Shown in pieces: positions 47,901 through 56,629 of a DNA stretch of 64,000 nt. The notes beneath the pieces are model-generated. The model was not told the DNA's origin and did not search any database. It saw nothing but the letters and a program-made list of their open reading frames with translations. The position numbers and the translations under genes were made by a program. Each line of letters starts with the position of its first letter. Positions within the stretch are counted from its first letter, which is position 1. The stretch is from CAVQZA01 sp963724805 (GTDB lineage Bacteria > Actinomycetota > Thermoleophilia > Gaiellales > Gaiellaceae): assembly GCA_963724805.1 (NCBI GenBank), contig CAVRWA010000014.1, forward strand, positions 806,001 through 870,000, given 5' to 3'.

Positions 47901-49230
47901 GCCGCACCGCCACGAGGCCCAGGGAGAGCCACGTCATCGCCACGAGCGGGATTCCCGCGACGATCCCGAGGCCGTTCCAGATCCCGATCGCCATCAGGAG
48001 CCAGAGTAAGGGCACGAGCGCCGGGGCCGCGCCGGCAGGCGGCGCCCGCAGCGCCCAGCGCACGCCGGCCACGAGGCCGGAGCCGAGCAGTGCGAGCAGC
48101 GCTGCGAGCCCGATCACGCCCATGTCGGCCGCGGCCTGGAGGTAGAGGTTCTGCACCCCCCAGCGGTGCTGCGGGGAAGGGAACGCGAACGGCGAGACGT
48201 CGGGAAAGCGTCGGCGCGCTGCCGCGAGGTACGGCCGATAGGCGTCCTCGTAGGCCGACTCCTGCCAGCCGACACCGAAGACCGGGCGGTGAGCCGCGAT
48301 CCGCAGCCCGAGGTAGGCGAGCACCGTGCGCTGCGAGTAGCTCGAGCCGCCGAGCGAGGCCTGCGACGCCCCCGGCTTGATCCCGAGGAACTTGAGGAAC
48401 TGCGAGACGTCGCTCGAGCGCATCACGAGCGTGCCGACCAACACGGCGGCGACGATCCCGGCCAGACCGGCTGCGCGCGCCAGCGAGAGGCCGCTGCGGC
48501 GCAGGGCGACGAGGCCTGCCGCGAGTGCCGCGAGCCCGAGCCCCAGCACTCCGGCGACCGCGCCGGAGAGCACCAGGCCGACCGCCCCGGCGACTCCCGC
48601 CGCGACGACCCAGCGCCGCTCTCGGCGCGACACAGGCCCCAGCGCGACCGCGGCCAGTGCGAGCGCCAGCGCCATCGACGAGAGCGCCGCGAAGTCGTGC
48701 GGCCCGAGGAACGAGGGCTCCCGCCCGCCGGCGCGCATGTGCCCGACCGAGAAGTCCTCGATCGCGCCGAAGAACTGGAGCAGGCCGAAGCCGAGCGCGG
48801 CGATGGTCCAGACGGTGACCGAGGCGAAGAGCAGCTCGAGATCCCGCCGCCTGCGCACGATGAGCACCACCGCGGGGCCCATCAGCGCGTACTCGAGCAG
48901 CTTGAGCGCGGTGACGGAGTGCTTGCCGAGCAAGTAGGAGGCGTCGCTCGCGGCGCCGTAGGCGATCGAGGCCGCGACGACGACGAAGAAGGCGGCTGCG
49001 GCGATCCAGATCCAGCGACCTGCTCGCAGGGGGCGGAAGCCCTCCTGCAGCCCGGCCCAGAGCCCGGCGACCGCGACCGCCAGCGCGGCCAGGTCCGCGA
49101 GGTTCGCGTGGGCGCCGCGCACGGTCACCCCGGGCAGGAAGTGGGTGTGGAGGAAGAGGAGCGGGACCGCGAGCGCGAGCACGATCGCGCCCGGCGAGGG
49201 AAGCCGCCTGTCGTGCGGTCGGGGCGTCAA
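47893..49230 (-). CDS. O-antigen ligase/polymerase family protein, intact
   Basis: A complete 445-residue polytopic protein of the Wzy/WaaL superfamily. About ten helices, such as IVLALAVPLLFLHTHFLPG, RWIWIAAAAFFVVVAASIAY and VVAAGVAGAVGLVLSGAVAG. The large outside loop holds SYSQRTVLAYLGLRIAAHRP, VFGVGWQESAYEDAYRPY and SPQHRWGVQNLYLQAAADMG; the His and Asn-x-Tyr there fit the family's active loop. It is the second such protein in the window (cf. 15666). TTG 49230 stands 8 nt after TATAGT. Confidence 0.8.
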   Translation of the reverse strand: MTPRPHDRRLPSPGAIVLALAVPLLFLHTHFLPGVTVRGAHANLADLAALAVAVAGLWAGLQEGFRPLRAGRWIWIAAAAFFVVVAASIAYGAASDASYLLGKHSVTALKLLEYALMGPAVVLIVRRRRDLELLFASVTVWTIAALGFGLLQFFGAIEDFSVGHMRAGGREPSFLGPHDFAALSSMALALALAAVALGPVSRRERRWVVAAGVAGAVGLVLSGAVAGVLGLGLAALAAGLVALRRSGLSLARAAGLAGIVAAVLVGTLVMRSSDVSQFLKFLGIKPGASQASLGGSSYSQRTVLAYLGLRIAAHRPVFGVGWQESAYEDAYRPYLAAARRRFPDVSPFAFPSPQHRWGVQNLYLQAAADMGVIGLAALLALLGSGLVAGVRWALRAPPAGAAPALVPLLWLLMAIGIWNGLGIVAGIPLVAMTWLSLGLVAVRLD

Positions 49231-49238
49231 GTCGCGCC

Positions 49239-49244
49239 ACTATA
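49239..49244 (-). promoter_or_regulatory. -10 box TATAGT for the minus-strand ligase unit
   Basis: TATAGT ends 8 nt before TTG 49230. It shares 4 bp with the plus-strand box TATACT. Confidence 0.55.
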
Positions 49245-49246
49245 CT
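49241..49246 (+). promoter_or_regulatory. -10 box TATACT for the flippase unit
   Basis: TATACT ends 10 nt before ATG 49257 and overlaps the divergent TATAGT box, so the two start sites compete for the same DNA. Confidence 0.55.
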
Positions 49247-49256
49247 GGCCGACCTG

Positions 49257-50537
49257 ATGCGGAAGCGGCTTCTCTGGCGCCGCTCGGCCACGGCGCTCGG
49301 GATCTACGGCTCCACCGCGCTCGGCATCCTCGGGTCGATCGTCGTGCTCCGGATTCTCGGCCCGACCTCGGCCGGGCGGTTCAGCCTCGCGATCGGCACG
49401 GCGGCATTCTTCCAGCTGCTGCTCGAGCTGACCGGCGACGAGGCGCTCGTGAAGTACGGCTTCCGCTACGCGGAGCAGGAGGATTGGGGCCGCTTCCACC
49501 GGCTCCTGCGGGTCACCCTCGGGCTCGAGGCGGCCGCCGCGCTCGCGGCGACGCTGATCGTGGTCCTGCTCGCGCCCTTCGCGGACTCCCTCTTCAACAC
49601 CACGGGGATGCTCGAGCCGATGCTGATCGCGGCGTGCCTGCCGCTGCTCCAGGCGGCGGAGTCGATGGGCGCCGCGATGCTGATCCTCCGCAGCCGCTAC
49701 GACGTCCGCGGCGCGCTGCTCACCCTCGCCACCGGTCTGCGCCTGATCGCGATCGTGATCGCGGCGCCGCACGGGGTGAACGCGACGGTCTTCGGGATCG
49801 TCGTCGCGCAGCTCGTCACCTCGATCTGCGTCGTTGCGATCGGGATCAACGCGGTGCGCCGCTTCCCGCGCGTCACGGCGAGCGGGCTCGGCGACGACCG
49901 GTCGCCCGTGATCCGCTTCGTCCTCCAGTCGAGCATCGGGACCGGGCTCGTCTCGCTGCGCGGCTGGCTCGCGCCGCTCGCCCTCGGTGTTGTGACCAAC
50001 CCGACCGAGGTCGGCTACTTCCGGGCGGCGCAGGCCCCGCAGCAGGGCTTCGCCGCGCTCAGCTCGCCGGTGCGGCTGATCCTGCTCACCGAGCAGACAC
50101 GCGACTGGGAGCGTGGGCGAACCGAGGTCGTCTGGGAGGGCGTGCGCCGCTACCTGCGCGGCGCGACGGCGCTGATGCTCGTCGCGCTGATCCCGCTCGA
50201 GCTCGCGATGGGCTGGATGGTGAAGTTCTTCCTCGGTGATCAATATTCGCCTGCGATCCCCGCGGCGCGGATCATCCTCGTCGCCGCGGCGATCCAGGTC
50301 GTGTTCGGCTGGTCGAAGTCCTTCCCGGTCTCGATCGGGCGCCCAGGGCTCCGGATCGTCGCCTCGGGGATCGAGGCGGTCGTGATGCTGCCGCTGATCC
50401 TCGTCTTCGGCTCGCTCTGGGGCGCGACGGGCGCCGCGTGTGCGGTCGTGGTCTCGAGCGTCGCGTACGCGATCGCCTGGATCGTGATCCTCGTTCGCCT
50501 TCGGAGCGGCCCGCTCGAAGGGCTGGCCACGTCGTGA
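49257..50537 (+). CDS. Wzx-type lipid-linked oligosaccharide flippase
   Basis: A MATE/MVF-superfamily membrane protein moving undecaprenyl-linked repeats across the membrane. The N-terminal block ALGIYGSTALGILGSIVVLR and ILGPTSAGRFSLAIGTAAFF is typical of polysaccharide_synt proteins. Around twelve helices can be counted over 426 residues, and GYFRAAQAPQQGFAALSSPV in the middle is a conserved loop. Intact. It heads a plus-strand run reaching 56629, with a GTGA overlap to the first GT4. A Wzx flippase pairs naturally with the ligase/polymerase transcribed away from it. Confidence 0.85.
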   Translation: MRKRLLWRRSATALGIYGSTALGILGSIVVLRILGPTSAGRFSLAIGTAAFFQLLLELTGDEALVKYGFRYAEQEDWGRFHRLLRVTLGLEAAAALAATLIVVLLAPFADSLFNTTGMLEPMLIAACLPLLQAAESMGAAMLILRSRYDVRGALLTLATGLRLIAIVIAAPHGVNATVFGIVVAQLVTSICVVAIGINAVRRFPRVTASGLGDDRSPVIRFVLQSSIGTGLVSLRGWLAPLALGVVTNPTEVGYFRAAQAPQQGFAALSSPVRLILLTEQTRDWERGRTEVVWEGVRRYLRGATALMLVALIPLELAMGWMVKFFLGDQYSPAIPAARIILVAAAIQVVFGWSKSFPVSIGRPGLRIVASGIEAVVMLPLILVFGSLWGATGAACAVVVSSVAYAIAWIVILVRLRSGPLEGLATS

Positions 50538-51647
50538 GGGTCCTGGTCGTGAGTGGGATCTGGCCGCCGGACGTCGGCGGCCCGGCCAGCCACGCTCCCG
50601 AGGTGGCCGACTTCCTGCAGGCGCGCGGGCATCAGGTCGAGGTCGTGACCACTGCCGATGCGGCGCCGGCGGCCCGGCCGTATCCCGTGCGGTTCGTCGC
50701 GCGGAGCGTCCCCGTCGGCCTGCGTCACCTGCGCGCCGCGGCGCTCATCTCCCGGCGCGCGAGGGAGAACGACGTCGTCTACGCGACCGGGATGCTCGGG
50801 CGGACGACCGCGGCATGCCTGGTCGCGCGACGGCCGTTCGTCGCCAAGCTGACCCAGGACCCGGCGTTCGAGAGGGCGCTCAGACGTGGCCACTACCGGG
50901 GCTCGCTCGCAGACTTCCAGAACGAGCGCGTCGGCCTTGCCGCGGGGCTCCTGCGCCGGGCGCGCGACGTCGAGCTCCACCGCGCGGCGCACGTGATCTG
51001 CCCGAGCCGCTTTCTCGCCGAGCTGACGGCGGGTTGGGGCGTGCCGGCGGAGCGGGTCTCGGTGCTGCCGAACCCCACTCCGCCGCTGCCGCAGCTGCCG
51101 GAGTGGGCGCCGGGCGAGCGACCGACGCTCGCCTTCGCCGGGCGGCTGACGGCGCCGAAGGACCTCGGGGTCGCGCTCGCGGCCGTCGCGGCCTGCGACG
51201 GAGTGACGCTCCGGCTGGCCGGCGAAGGCGACGAGCGCGCGGCGCTCGAGGCGCGGGCGGCCGAGCTCGGGCTCGACTCCCGCGTCGAGTTTCTCGGTGC
51301 GCTCGGTCGCGACGAGGTGCTCGTGCTCTTCCGAGGCGGCCGACGCGGCGATCCTCTCGTCGGCCTGGGAGAACTTCCCGCACACCGTCGTCGAGGCGCT
51401 GGCGGTCGGGACGCCCGTGATCGCGACGGCGGTCGGCGGCGTTCCCGAGGTCGTCACGGACGGCGAGAACGGCCTGCTCGTGCCGCCCGGCGACTCGGCC
51501 GCGCTCGCTGCGGCGATCCGGCGCTTCTTCGCGGAGCCCGAGCTGCGCGCGCGGCTTCGGTCGGCCGCGGCGCCCTCCGTCGAGCGCTTCGCGCCCGAGC
51601 ATGTCTACGGCGAGCTCGAGCGGCTCCTCGAGGCGGCGGCCCGGTGA
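50534..51647 (+). CDS. Family 4 glycosyltransferase, one frameshift
   Basis: A GT-B enzyme opening VRVLVVSGIWPPDVGGPASH, with DVVYATGMLGRTTAACLVAR, VICPSRFLAELTAGWG and TLAFAGRLTAPKDLGVALAA. A slip near 51330 is followed by ILSSAWENFPHTVVEALAVG, the donor motif in the ENFPHTVVEA form, and PEVVTDGENGLLVPPG. The GTG start overlaps the flippase stop and its own stop overlaps the next GTG, so the run is co-translated. Confidence 0.8.
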
Positions 51648-52744
51648 AGCGGGTGCTGATCGTCGGGCGGACGCGCTACCGGCTCCCCCTCGAGGCCGGC
51701 CTGGCCCGGAAGTTCGACGCCCTGCGCGCGGTGCTGGAGCTCCGCGTGATCGGAAGCGCCCCGGCGGGCGCGCCGACGGGCGATCGGACCTTCCGGCTCG
51801 TGCCGCCCCTGCGGCCGCGCGCGCTCGACGGCGTCGCCTTCCACCTCGCGCTCCCGTACCGCGTCGCCGGCGAGCTGAGAACCTTCCGCCCGGACGTGAT
51901 CCTGGTGCAGGGCGCGCACGAGGCGGCCGCGTGCCTCGTCGGGCGGGCGCTCGCCCGTCGCCGCGCCCGCGTCGTGCTCGACGTCCACGGTGACTGGCGG
52001 TCGGCGACGCGCCTGTACGGCTCGCCCGCGCGACAGCTGCTGAACCCGCTCGCCGATCGGATCGCGCTCGCTGCGGTGCGGCGCGTCGATGCGATCCGCA
52101 CGGTCTCCGACTACACGACCGGGCTCGTGCGGGCGGCCGGCCGTCGAGCCGAGCGCCGTCTTTCCGGCCTACATGGACCTCGAGCCCTTCCTCGGGCCGC
52201 CCGAGCCGCTGCCCGAGCGTCCCACGGCCCTGTTCGTCGGCGTGCTGGAGCTCTACAAGAACATCGACGGGCTCGCGGCGGCGTGGCGGCTCGCGGCGCC
52301 CCGGCTGCCGGGCGCGCAGCTGCACATCGTCGGGCGCGGGACGCGGGCGCGAGGTGGTCGAGGCGCTCGTGCGCGACCTGCCCGAGCAGACGCGCTGGAC
52401 GCCCCAGCTCGCTGCGGCCGGCGTCGCCTCCGCGCTGGACGCATGCGAGCGCGCTCGTGCTGCCGTCGCGCTCGGAGGGGATGGGCCGCGTGATCGTCGA
52501 GGCGCTCTGCCGGGGGCGGCCGGTGCTGGGGAGCCGCGTCGGCGGGATCCGCGACCTCGTCCGCGACGGCGAGAACGGCCTTCTCTTCGAGCCCACCCCC
52601 GAGGCGATCGCCGAGGCGCTCGTCCGGGTGCTCGGCGATCGCGCGGAGCTCGAACGCCTGGCTGCGGCCGCCCGGCCGAGCGTCGAGCCGTGGCTCGCCA
52701 CGCCGGAGCAGTACGCGGAGAGCCTCGCGGCGCTTGCCGCCTAG
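51644..52744 (+). CDS. Family 4 glycosyltransferase, frameshifted
   Basis: A GT-B enzyme: VKRVLIVGRTRYRLPLEAGL, VILVQGAHEAAACLVGRALA, VVLDVHGDWRSATRLYG, then after a slip near 52140 ALFVGVLELYKNIDGLAAAW, after more slips near 52350 and 52440 ALVLPSRSEGMGRVIVEALC, with the donor motif SEGMGRVIVEAL. It ends at a TAG that is also the beginning of the next gene's -10 box. Substrate unknown. Confidence 0.8.
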   Translation: MKRVLIVGRTRYRLPLEAGLARKFDALRAVLELRVIGSAPAGAPTGDRTFRLVPPLRPRALDGVAFHLALPYRVAGELRTFRPDVILVQGAHEAAACLVGRALARRRARVVLDVHGDWRSATRLYGSPARQLLNPLADRIALAAVRRVDAIRTVSDYTTGLVRAAGRRAERRLSGLHGPRALPRAARAAARASHGPVRRRAGALQEHRRARGGVAARGAPAAGRAAAHRRARDAGARWSRRSCATCPSRRAGRPSSLRPASPPRWTHASALVLPSRSEGMGRVIVEALCRGRPVLGSRVGGIRDLVRDGENGLLFEPTPEAIAEALVRVLGDRAELERLAAAARPSVEPWLATPEQYAESLAALAA

Positions 52745-52747
52745 ACT
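52742..52747 (+). promoter_or_regulatory. -10 box TAGACT formed with the upstream stop codon
   Basis: TAGACT starts with the TAG stop of the GT4 (52742-52744) and ends 6 nt before GTG 52754. Confidence 0.5.
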
Positions 52748-52753
52748 CTCGTC

Positions 52754-53647
52754 GTGCGTCCCGACCGCGCCAAGCAGCTGCTGAAGAACGGCCTCTACCG
52801 GACGATCGGCGAGACCGCCACGACGATCGGCGCCGTCGACGGCGACGGCGACCGCGCACTTCGCGTGCTCATGTACCACAAGGTCAACGACCGCCCCGAG
52901 AACCCGATCTCGGTGCCGATCGGGCTCTTCGACGAGCAGATGGGGGTGCTCCGCGAGCTCGGCTACCAGGTGGTCTCGCTCGACGCCGTGCTCGACCATG
53001 TCTCCGGGATCCGGCACCTTCCGCCGGGGGCCGTGCTGATCACGTTCGACGACGGCTACCGGGACATCCTCGAGAATGCGCTCCCGGTCCTCCGCCGCCA
53101 CGGCTATCCGGCCGTGATCTTCGTCCCGATCGGCTATCTCGACGACGCGCGGCCGCTACCCCACGAGGAGCGCCTCGCCGCGGAGGGGCTCGTCAACGCA
53201 ACGCTCACGTGGGACGAGCTTCCCGACCTCGAGGCCGGCGGGATCCGCGTCGAGAGCCACGGCATCAGCCACCGCCCGCTCGCGGACCTCGACGTGGACG
53301 AGGCCGCCCGTGAGATCACGCTCTCGAAGCTCCGGCTGGAGGAGCGGCTCGGCCGCCCGGTGCGCGCCTTCGCGTACGTGAAGGGCTCCGAGGCCCACTA
53401 CCGCCCCGTCCATCTGAGCCTGCTCAAGCAGGCGGGCTACGAGATCGCGTTCACCTCGGTGTCGGGCGGGAACAGGACCGAGATGGACCCGCTGCGCCTC
53501 CACCGCTACAACATCGAGCCCTACGCGCACCGCACCTTCGAGCTAGTGCTCGCCGGCGCCTGCGACCTGATCGGGGTCAAGGACACGGTCGCCGGGACGC
53601 ACGCGCGGCGGATCTTCAACCAGGCGCTCGGCACCGCGTCCAAGTGA
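52754..53647 (+). CDS. Polysaccharide deacetylase (NodB domain), non-lipoprotein
   Basis: A 297-residue NodB-type deacetylase. LRVLMYHKVNDRPENPIS opens the domain, VLITFDDGYRDILENALPVL carries the catalytic and metal Asp, and IRVESHGISHRPLADLDVDE the metal His pair. FAYVKGSEAHYRPVHLSLL replaces the usual FAYPxG, an unusual Val-Lys, so the active site may be altered. No signal peptide or lipobox, hence perhaps cytoplasmic, acting on a lipid-linked intermediate. It overlaps the next GNAT gene (GTGA). Confidence 0.8.
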   Translation: MRPDRAKQLLKNGLYRTIGETATTIGAVDGDGDRALRVLMYHKVNDRPENPISVPIGLFDEQMGVLRELGYQVVSLDAVLDHVSGIRHLPPGAVLITFDDGYRDILENALPVLRRHGYPAVIFVPIGYLDDARPLPHEERLAAEGLVNATLTWDELPDLEAGGIRVESHGISHRPLADLDVDEAAREITLSKLRLEERLGRPVRAFAYVKGSEAHYRPVHLSLLKQAGYEIAFTSVSGGNRTEMDPLRLHRYNIEPYAHRTFELVLAGACDLIGVKDTVAGTHARRIFNQALGTASK

Positions 53648-54528
53648 CCGTCGTCCCGCGACGACTTCCTCGGGCACTTCCTCGACGAGGTGTCTACGGC
53701 GAGTCGATGTCGCCGGAGGAGTTCGACTGGTTCTTCGACCGGAACCCGGCCGGGCCGCGGCTGCTCTCGGAGGAGCGCGAGGACGGGCGGGCGCTCGGCG
53801 TGCTGGCGATGAGCTATGCCCGGGCGCAGGTGGACGGGGAGGAGCAGCTGGTCGCGTTCGCGGTCGGCGCGGTCACGCACCCGGAAGCGCGCGGGCGCGG
53901 GATCTTCGGGAGGCTCGAGCTCGCGAACGAGGCGCAAGCGGCGGCCGAGGGGGCGACGATGGCGCTCGGGTTCACGAACCCGATGGCGGGGCCGATCCTC
54001 GTCGGGAAGCTCGGCTGGCACGACCTCTACCACATGCGCCTGTGGGCGCGGCCGCTGCGGCTGCGTCGCACCGGCGCCGGCGGGCTCGCGCCGCGGAGCG
54101 GCGAGTACCTCGAGTCGTTCGACGCGCGGCACGCGGAGCTCTGGCGCGCGGAGGGCTACCGCAACGCGCTCGTACGCAGCGCGGAGTACCTCACCTGGCG
54201 CTACCTCGACGCGCCGCGCGACTACCGGGTGCTCGGCGACGAGCGTGGCTTCGCGGTGGTCGGCCACGCGGTGCGGAAGGGCTTCTCGGCCGGCGTCGTC
54301 TGCGAGCTCGTCGGCCCCGCCCATCGGCTCCTGCGCCGCTGCGTGCGGGAGTCGAAGGGCTGCGACATCGTGCTGGGAGTCCCGGGCCCGGGCCAGCGCG
54401 CCGCCTACCTCGCGGCCGGCTTCGTGCCCGCGCCGGGCACGATCCGCGTGATCGGAAAGCCGCTCCGCGACGGCGTGCAGATCCCCGACCGGTGGGACTT
54501 CACCCTCGGCGACACGGACATCTTCTAG
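53644..54528 (+). CDS. GNAT-family acetyltransferase
   Basis: A 294-residue protein. VAFAVGAVTHPEARGRGIFG with RLELANEAQAAAEGATMA is a clear acetyl-CoA loop (R-x-x-G-I/A), and MALGFTNPMAGPILVGKLGW follows as the substrate strand. The second half (residues 150-290) looks like a degenerate second GNAT domain. The frame is open, but residues 6-18 appear misread: one frame over the same bases give RDDFLGHFLDEV, which fits better, implying two compensating indels (53660-53692). It could N-acetylate an amino sugar. Confidence 0.65.
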   Translation: MTVVPRRLPRALPRRGVYGESMSPEEFDWFFDRNPAGPRLLSEEREDGRALGVLAMSYARAQVDGEEQLVAFAVGAVTHPEARGRGIFGRLELANEAQAAAEGATMALGFTNPMAGPILVGKLGWHDLYHMRLWARPLRLRRTGAGGLAPRSGEYLESFDARHAELWRAEGYRNALVRSAEYLTWRYLDAPRDYRVLGDERGFAVVGHAVRKGFSAGVVCELVGPAHRLLRRCVRESKGCDIVLGVPGPGQRAAYLAAGFVPAPGTIRVIGKPLRDGVQIPDRWDFTLGDTDIF

Positions 54529-55529
54529 TGAGAAAGGTCGTCTTCATCACCCAGCAGGTCGACCCGGGTCACCCGGTCCTCGCCGCGACCGTCGCGAAGA
54601 TCCGCGCGATCGCGGCCCGGGTCGACGAGGTCGCGGTGCTCGCGGACGGGATCGTGCCCGGAGTGCTCCCGGACAACTGCCGCCTCCACAGCTTCGGGGC
54701 GGGCTCGAAGGCCGGGCGGGGCGTCCGCTTCGAGAGCGCGCTCGTCCAGGAGCTGCGGCCGAAGCCCGAGCGCGTGATCGCCCACATGTGCCCGATCTAC
54801 GCCGTGCTCGCGGCGCCGATCGTGCGCCCGCTCGGGATCCCGCTCCTGCTCTGGTACACGCACTGGCGAGCGGGCCGGACGCTTCGCCTGGCCGAGCGCG
54901 TCTCGACCACGATCGTCACCGTGGACACACGCTCCTTCCCGCTTCCGTCCCCGAAGGTCGTCCCGATCGGACACGGGATCGACATGCACGAGTTCGCCTG
55001 CTCCGACCACCCGTCGACGGACGTCCTCCGCGTGGTCGCGCTCGGCCGCTACTCGCCGGCGAAAGGGCTCGACACGGTGATCCGCGCCGTCGCCCAGGTC
55101 GAGGGTGCCCGCCTCGAGGTGCACGGCCCGGCGGGCTCGCCGCTCGAGCAGCAGCACCGCGCCGAGCTCGAGCGCCTCGTGGTCGAGCTCCAGGCGCCGG
55201 TCGAGCTCGGCCAGGCGCTTCCTCGTGACGAGCTGCCCGCGCTCTTCGCCCGCTCCGACCTCCTCGTCAACAACATGCGTGCGGGCGCCTCGGACAAGGT
55301 CGTCTACGAAGCCGCCGCGAGCTGCCTGCCGGTGATCGCCTCGAATCCCGTCTTCGACGAGTTCCTCGACCCGTTCCCGCGCGAGGACGTCGACGAGCTC
55401 GCCAAGCGGTTCCGTGCGTTTGCGGCTCTGCCGGCCGCCGAGCGGTCGGTGGTCGGGCGCGCGTTGCGCGAGGCAGTCGTGGAGCGCCACTCCGTCGACT
55501 CCTGGGCCGACAAGGTGCTGGCGGCGTGA
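54528..55529 (+). CDS. Family 4-like glycosyltransferase
   Basis: A 333-residue GT-B protein, intact. VRKVVFITQQVDPGHPVLAA is the first strand, VIAHMCPIYAVLAAPIVRP and LLWYTHWRAGRTLRLAERV the acceptor side, and VVALGRYSPAKGLDTVIRAV with SDLLVNNMRAGASDKVVYEA the donor side, where the usual EGFG is replaced by AGASDKVVYEA. It starts on TAGTG at the previous stop and overlaps the next gene by GTGA. Confidence 0.8.
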   Translation: MRKVVFITQQVDPGHPVLAATVAKIRAIAARVDEVAVLADGIVPGVLPDNCRLHSFGAGSKAGRGVRFESALVQELRPKPERVIAHMCPIYAVLAAPIVRPLGIPLLLWYTHWRAGRTLRLAERVSTTIVTVDTRSFPLPSPKVVPIGHGIDMHEFACSDHPSTDVLRVVALGRYSPAKGLDTVIRAVAQVEGARLEVHGPAGSPLEQQHRAELERLVVELQAPVELGQALPRDELPALFARSDLLVNNMRAGASDKVVYEAAASCLPVIASNPVFDEFLDPFPREDVDELAKRFRAFAALPAAERSVVGRALREAVVERHSVDSWADKVLAA

Positions 55530-56629
55530 AGCCTCCGCTGATCCTCCACATGCAGAAGGTGGCCGGGATCTCCGGGTCCGAGGCGCACCTCCTCTCGCTC
55601 CTGCCCGACCTGCGTAACCGCGGCTGGGACATCCGCCTGCTGATGCTGCACGAGGACGAGCCCGGCGCCTGGGACTTCGCCCGGGAGCTCGAGGCGCGCG
55701 GCGTCCCGGTCGATGCGATCCACCTCTCCGCGGACGTCGACCCATTGGCGTTCGCAAAGGTCTCCGGCTACCTCGCCCGCGTGCGGCCGACCATCCTCCA
55801 CACCCACCTCGTCCACGCCGACGCCTACGGCCAGGTCGCCGGTGCGCTCACCTCGGTGCCGGTGCGGTTCTCGACCAAGCACGGCTTCAACGAGTTCCGC
55901 GAGGGCCGCGGCTTCGCGTTCGGCGACCGCACCGTCGCGAGCCTGGCCCACGTTCAGATCGCGATCTCGCGCGGGCTCGCGCGGTATCTCGCGGACACCG
56001 AGGGCTTCGACGAGGAGAGCTTCGAGATCGTCCACTACGGGATCGCGCCCCGCGACGACGAGCCGCCCGCGCCCGGGTCGGCGCCGCGCCTGCTCTGCGT
56101 GGGCCGGCTGATCCCGATCAAGGGCCACATCGTGCTTCTGCGCGCGTTCGCACGTGCCCTCGAGCGCTTCCCCGGGCTGACGCTCGACATCGCCGGCCGA
56201 GGCCCCCTCGAGCCGTCGCTGAAGGCGCTCGCGCGCGAGCTCGGGATCGCGGAGGCGGTGCGGTTCCGCGGCTACGTCTCGCCGATCCAGGGGGCGATCG
56301 AGGAGTCCGCGATCGTCGTCGTCCCCTCGATGGGCGAGGGCTTCGGCATGGTCGCGCTCGAGGCGATGGAGCGCTCGCGCCCGGTGATCGCCGCCGCGAT
56401 CGGCGGCCTCGGCGAGCTCGTGCGCGACGGCGAGACGGGCCTGCTCGTACCGCCGGCCGAGGTCGAGCCGCTTACGGCCGCGATCGAGCTCCTGGCCGGC
56501 GACCCGGATCTCGCCCGCCGCTACGGCGAGGCCGGCCGTCGCCGGGCGCTGTCGCACTTCCTCGAGAGCCGCTGCACCGACCGGACCGAGCTGCTCTATC
56601 GGGGGCGGCTCGACAGCGCGCGCTCGTAG
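55526..56629 (+). CDS. Family 4 glycosyltransferase
   Basis: A complete 367-residue GT4. LILHMQKVAGISGSEAHLLS, ILHTHLVHADAYGQVAGALT, VRFSTKHGFNEFREGRGFAF, LLCVGRLIPIKGHIVLLRAF and VVVPSMGEGFGMVALEAMER are all present. It resembles the oppositely oriented GT4 at 56596-57649 (both share HTHLVHAD and STKH segments), suggesting paralogues. It is the last gene of the flippase run and overlaps the converging GT4 by 34 bp. Confidence 0.85.
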   Translation: MKPPLILHMQKVAGISGSEAHLLSLLPDLRNRGWDIRLLMLHEDEPGAWDFARELEARGVPVDAIHLSADVDPLAFAKVSGYLARVRPTILHTHLVHADAYGQVAGALTSVPVRFSTKHGFNEFREGRGFAFGDRTVASLAHVQIAISRGLARYLADTEGFDEESFEIVHYGIAPRDDEPPAPGSAPRLLCVGRLIPIKGHIVLLRAFARALERFPGLTLDIAGRGPLEPSLKALARELGIAEAVRFRGYVSPIQGAIEESAIVVVPSMGEGFGMVALEAMERSRPVIAAAIGGLGELVRDGETGLLVPPAEVEPLTAAIELLAGDPDLARRYGEAGRRRALSHFLESRCTDRTELLYRGRLDSARS

